This document shows, piece after piece, positions 32,185 to 34,848 of a stretch of 34,848 nt of DNA. Each line of letters opens with the position of its first letter. Positions within the stretch are counted from its first letter, which is position 1. The translations under genes and the position numbers were made by a program. The notes beneath the pieces were generated by a model. It was given only the letters and a program-made list of their open reading frames with translations. It had not been told where the DNA came from and did no database searches. Where the stretch lies: assembly GCA_003563455.1 (NCBI GenBank), contig PWRV01000241.1, forward strand, positions 1-34,848, read 5' to 3'. The stretch comes from Thioalkalivibrio sp. GTDB lineage: Bacteria; Pseudomonadota; Gammaproteobacteria; Ectothiorhodospirales; Ectothiorhodospiraceae.

Positions 32185-33039
32185 ATGAACCAACGCGCTG
32201 AATTCCGCCTGACCGTCTCCTGTCCCGACCGCCTGGGAATCGTCGCCCGGGTGGCGCGCCTGATCGCCGACACCGAGGGCTGGATTACCGAGGCCGCACA
32301 GCACACCGATACCGAAGCCCACTGGTTCTTCATGCGCTGGGTTTTCTCCCTGCCTGACGGCCGCGATGCAGATCTGGGCCGCCGATTCGAGGAGCTGGCG
32401 GGCGAATTCGCGATGCAGTGGTCGCTGGTGCGCACGGATGCCCGGCCGCGAGTCGTTATTCTGGTCAGCCGGGAGCCGCACTGCCTGACAGATCTCCTTG
32501 CCCGCTGGCGCTCAGGGGAACTGCCGATGACGATTCCGGCCATTCTCTCCAACCATCGCGAACTGGAGGAAGTCGCCAGCTGTTACGGGATACCGTTCGA
32601 ATACCTGCCGGTCACGCGCGAGACGCGCCCGCAGGCCTTTGCGCTCCTGCGCGAGCGCCTGCATGCCCACGGTGTCGACACCATCGTACTGGCGCGCTAC
32701 ATGCAGATCCTGCCGCCGGATCTCTGCAGCGAATTCCGGGAACGCGTGATCAACATTCACCACAGTTTTCTGCCGTCCTTCGTGGGCGCGCGTCCGTATC
32801 ATCAGGCCTTCGCCCGGGGAGTGAAGCTGATCGGAGCCACCTGCCACTACGTGACCGAGGACCTCGATGCCGGGCCGATCATCGAGCAGGACGTGGCCCG
32901 CATACGGCACGACGACCAGGTTCAGGATCTGATCCGCAAGGGTCGCGACGTCGAGCGCTGGGTACTCGCGCGGGGTCTGCGCTTCCACCTCGAGGGCAGG
33001 GTGCTGACCCACGGCAACAAGACCATCGTGTTCGACTGA
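32185..33039 (+). CDS. purU: Formyltetrahydrofolate deformylase PurU
   Basis: Hydrolyses 10-formyl-tetrahydrofolate to formate and tetrahydrofolate, balancing one-carbon pools and feeding formate to PurT. The 284-residue product has an N-terminal ACT domain (about 8-85, LTVSCPDRLGIVARV) and a formyltransferase-like catalytic domain. The active-site triad is Asn190 and His192 in NIHHSFLPSF with Asp228 in EDLDAGPII. I see no clear ribosome binding site before ATG 32185. It is the only gene between the pha locus and the DUF1820 gene. A 6-bp hairpin (CGGGCA/TGCCCG) lies about 20 bases after the stop. Confidence 0.96.
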   Translation: MNQRAEFRLTVSCPDRLGIVARVARLIADTEGWITEAAQHTDTEAHWFFMRWVFSLPDGRDADLGRRFEELAGEFAMQWSLVRTDARPRVVILVSREPHCLTDLLARWRSGELPMTIPAILSNHRELEEVASCYGIPFEYLPVTRETRPQAFALLRERLHAHGVDTIVLARYMQILPPDLCSEFRERVINIHHSFLPSFVGARPYHQAFARGVKLIGATCHYVTEDLDAGPIIEQDVARIRHDDQVQDLIRKGRDVERWVLARGLRFHLEGRVLTHGNKTIVFD

Positions 33040-33108
33040 TCCGGGAGCGCCGAACCCGGGCAGGCTGCCCGAGCTTGCATTTCCCAGCCGCGGCCACAGA
33101 ATGTCGAC

Positions 33109-33444
33109 ATGAGCAACAACACACGATTCCGCATCCAGTTCATCAACCAGGGGAAGGTCTACGAGATCTTTGCCCGCGAGGTCTACCAGGAGCGGCTCTA
33201 CGGCTTTGTCACGATCGAGGGCCTGCTCTTCGGGGAACGTTCCCAGGTGGTCGTGGACCCGAGTGAAGAGCGGCTCCGCAACGAGTTCGAGGGTGTACAG
33301 CGGTTTCACATCCCGCTGCACGCGGTCATCCGCGTCGACGAGGTCGAGGAAGTGGGTACCGCACGCATCCGCGACATGAGTCCGGGTGGCAACGTGCACG
33401 TACTGCCCGGCGTCGTGCCACCGGGTTCCGGGCGGGGCAAGTAG
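33109..33444 (+). CDS. DUF1820 family protein
   Basis: A 111-residue cytoplasmic protein with the pattern of the DUF1820 family common in gammaproteobacteria: FRIQFINQGKVYEIFAREV, then GFVTIEGLLFGE, DPSEERLRNEF, HIPLHAVIRVDEV. The fold is likely mostly beta, and a role is not known to me. The last 25 residues are Gly/Pro-rich. The gene stands alone after purU, with only a weak ribosome binding site (no clear GGAG). It is upstream of tRNA-Ser. Confidence 0.85.
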   Translation: MSNNTRFRIQFINQGKVYEIFAREVYQERLYGFVTIEGLLFGERSQVVVDPSEERLRNEFEGVQRFHIPLHAVIRVDEVEEVGTARIRDMSPGGNVHVLPGVVPPGSGRGK

Positions 33445-33453
33445 AGTCCGGCG

Positions 33454-33472
33454 GTCGGAAGGGCGTTCCGAC
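33454..33472. terminator. Hairpin after the DUF1820 gene
   Basis: GTCGGAA-GGGCG-TTCCGAC, a 7-bp perfect stem starting 10 bases after the stop codon. No T run follows. Likely the 3' end of the DUF1820 transcript, but this is weak. Confidence 0.4.
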
Positions 33473-33505
33473 GTGCCCGGTTCATGCCCCGTTCGGAAGC
33501 GCCAA

Positions 33506-33533
33506 TTGCGGTTTGCGGTGGGCTGGTTTAATC
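33506..33533 (+). promoter_or_regulatory. Possible tRNA-Ser promoter
   Basis: TTGCGG (33506-33511) and TTAATC (33528-33533) lie 16 bases apart, about 50 bases before the tRNA. A G+C-rich stretch (TGCCACGC) follows the -10, as in discriminators of stable-RNA promoters. The -10 match is modest. Confidence 0.35.
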
Positions 33534-33580
33534 TGCCACGCTTGTCGCGCGGCAAGCGGTTTCGTGTCCGCGCGAATCCC

Positions 33581-33673
<93 letters not shown>

Positions 33674-33843
33674 AATTAAATGAAAACAGTGGCTTACAGT
33701 CGCCTTTTCATTTACGTTACGATGTACCCCACATCAAGAATCCGCTTGGTCCCGCTTGAAGACGGGGGGTACGCAGGCCTGCTCGTTGGTGCGCAGAGGC
33801 GGGGGCATGGCACTTCCCACGCGGGCGCGCCTTACTGCCCTGA

Positions 33844-34149
33844 CCAGATCGTCGTCGCCTGACTGGGGCCTCGGGGGCGGCGTGCCGGGTCCGGCCGCGC
33901 TGGTTTCGCGCTGGCGATGGCTATATCGGGCGCAGCGGGTGGCTTCCGGTTGGCAGGGAACTGGAACACGCCGCTCTGGTGGAACTGGTTGCGACTTTCC
34001 CTGGCGAACGTATCAAGGGGCTGGTTCGTACCGATCGGGGCTGGCAGCAACAAAATACCCTTTTATGCGCGGGCATGTTTGCGGGAAGATATCTTGAGCC
34101 GCCCGGGATCCACCCCTGGACCGGGGCCTGGACCCGGGCCTGGACCCGG
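33844..34149 (+). pseudogene. Possible decayed CobW-like C-terminal fragment
   Basis: An open frame with no start codon between stops at 33841 and 34150. Its middle (about 33900-34045) reads like a conserved protein, with ELEHAALVELVATFPGER then IKGLVRTDRGWQQQN. The pattern of a short helix, +KG-hydrophobic-RT-x-x-GW and a final Asn recalls the C-terminal domain of CobW/COG0523 GTPases. Upstream codons are Arg/Gly-rich, and the end runs into the 12-base repeat (WTRAWTRA). No GTPase half is present. Family call is weak; a chance frame in GC-rich DNA is possible. Confidence 0.25.
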
Positions 34150-34174
34150 GCCTGAACCCAGTCCTGAGCCGGGG
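34115..34174. repeat. 12-base tandem repeat, five units
   Basis: Five consecutive 12-base units of the form CCTGGACCCGGG (34115, 34127, 34139, 34151, 34163). The second and third are identical; the others differ at one to four bases. Read in one frame it encodes a Pro/Gly dipeptide run, in another Trp-Thr-Arg-Ala. It ends 58 bases before the PA2779-family gene. Confidence 0.85.
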
Positions 34175-34232
34175 TGACTTCCGCGAAGTCCGGTGCCATC
34201 CACCGGAATCGCATACACCAGAGGAGAATCAT

Positions 34233-34628
34233 GTGAAGGCAAATCGGCATCCCTCTAGGGTCCCCGTCTTTTTCTTCGCGCTATTGCTGACACTTTTTCC
34301 GATCAGCCCGGTGATGGCCGGGATGCTCGACACCGGTGCGCTGATCCACGCCGCCACCGCCGGTGCTGAAAGGACTGAACTGGTGCAGCGTCTGGGTTCC
34401 CCGGATGTACGCGAGGCCCTGACTCGCATGGGGGTCGATCCGGCCGATGCCGAGAACCGTGTTGCACGGCTGACCGAAGCCGAGGTCGCCGATCTGAACG
34501 CCCGTCTCGATGAACTCCCCGCCGGTGCCGGCGCACTCGAGGTCGCGGTGATCGTGTTCCTCATCCTGGCGGTCACTGACCTGCTCGGAATCACCAACAT
34601 CTTTGCCTTCATACGGCCCTCGCGCTGA
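34233..34628 (+). CDS. PA2779-family exported protein
   Basis: A 131-residue protein of the family named after P. aeruginosa PA2779. It starts with a basic segment and a hydrophobic signal (VFFFALLLTLFPISPVMA, cleavage expected before GML). A soluble part carries the family motif QRLGSPDVREALTRMGVDPADAENRVARLT in pieces (ALTRMGVDPADAENRV), and a C-terminal helix EVAVIVFLILAVTDLLGIT anchors it. The function is unknown. The start is GTG 34233 with AGGAG 6 bases upstream; an ATG at 34231 overlaps it and stops at once (ATGTGA). In pseudomonads the next gene is usually a C39-type peptidase (PA2778); here a tiny open frame follows instead. Confidence 0.85.
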   Translation: MKANRHPSRVPVFFFALLLTLFPISPVMAGMLDTGALIHAATAGAERTELVQRLGSPDVREALTRMGVDPADAENRVARLTEAEVADLNARLDELPAGAGALEVAVIVFLILAVTDLLGITNIFAFIRPSR

Positions 34629-34672
34629 CCGAAAGGCCGGTTTCCGCAACTACCCCCAATGCCGGAGGTACG

Positions 34673-34744
34673 ATGAGCACCGATATGAAGGCACTGTTCG
34701 ACAGTCCCTTGACTCCTGTAAGCGTGGAAGTCTGCGCCCATTGA
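34673..34744 (+). CDS. Possible 23-residue peptide
   Basis: A 24-codon frame (ATG to TGA) with GGAGGT five to six bases upstream, 44 bases after the PA2779-family gene. The peptide starts MSTDMKALFDSP and ends VSVEVCAH, with one Cys and one His at the end. The strong ribosome binding site and the position between two same-strand genes argue for translation. It could be a precursor of a modified peptide, a metal-binding peptide, a leader peptide, or chance. No family is recognised. Confidence 0.4.
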   Translation: MSTDMKALFDSPLTPVSVEVCAH

Positions 34745-34765
34745 CCACCTCAGATGGAGGCGGAC

Positions 34766-34848
34766 ATGAAAATGCGCAAACCCGAATCCCGGCCCGGGTT
34801 CGACCGCGGATCAGCCCGCGGCGAGGAGGGCGTGGAGGTGCTGCTGCA
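34766..34848 (+). CDS. Unidentified gene, N-terminus only
   Basis: ATG 34766 with GGAGG 5 bases upstream; 27 codons are visible and the frame is open to the window end. The start reads MKMRKPESRPGFD and continues EEGVEVLL. There is no signal peptide in the part seen. It is too short to assign to a family. It begins 21 bases after the possible small peptide gene and may be in its operon. Confidence 0.5.
   Translation, partial: MKMRKPESRPGFDRGSARGEEGVEVLL

Noticed and set aside
33680..34097. Short open frames after tRNA-Ser (starts at 33680 and 33756)
   Set aside because: No ribosome binding site, low-complexity translation, and no recognised motif; treated as part of the integration scar.

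Overview
The window is GC-rich, densely coded bacterial chromosome. It most resembles a gammaproteobacterium of the purple-sulfur or haloalkaliphilic sulfur-oxidiser type (Chromatiales/Ectothiorhodospiraceae-like). The grounds are a class III PHA synthase (phaE-phaC) divergent from phaA-phaR-phaP-phaB, as I recall for Allochromatium, plus the gammaproteobacterial order leuB-asd-fimV-truA-trpF-accD-folC-dedD-cvpA-purF. The placement is inference from gene content, not a tree.

Layout. 1-6301: leuB, asd, the cell-pole/pilus protein fimV, a CbiQ/EcfT-like membrane protein and truA. 6346-14953: trpF-trpB-trpA, accD, folC, dedD (SPOR), cvpA, purF and a small L,D-transpeptidase, with many start/stop overlaps. 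14954-15444: a gene-free stretch packed with REP-like palindromes, followed by iscR (no iscSUA genes follow) and its terminator. 15906-19923 (minus): moxR, DUF58 and TgpA-type transglutaminase genes as one overlapping operon. 20042-23566: a lipid-transport operon of Mla/Pqi type (STAS-MlaE fusion, MlaF, MlaD, PqiC-like lipoprotein), then glutathione peroxidase and tadA; mltF converges from the other strand.

26163-31979: a complete polyhydroxybutyrate locus. On the minus strand lie phaA (thiolase), phaR (repressor), phaP (phasin) and phaB (reductase); on the plus strand lie phaE and phaC. A well-formed sigma-70 promoter precedes phaP, and two palindromes of the form TGC-N3-GCA overlap its -10 and start site. 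A third lies at the phaE promoter. These are candidate PhaR operators. PhaE carries an unusual Lys/Arg/Thr/Ala-rich, histone-H1-like tail.

31980-34848: an inverted REP pair, purU, a DUF1820 gene, tRNA-Ser(GGA), a 560-base region that looks like the scar of an element integrated at the tRNA (with a possible decayed CobW-like fragment and a 12-base tandem repeat), a PA2779-family secreted/membrane protein, a possible 23-codon peptide gene with a strong ribosome binding site, and the start of an unidentified gene cut by the window end.

Most of the window is conserved housekeeping. I see no clear-cut new system. The best leads are the PhaE tail, the candidate PhaR operators, the IscR-type operator before iscR, and the small-peptide cluster after the tRNA.
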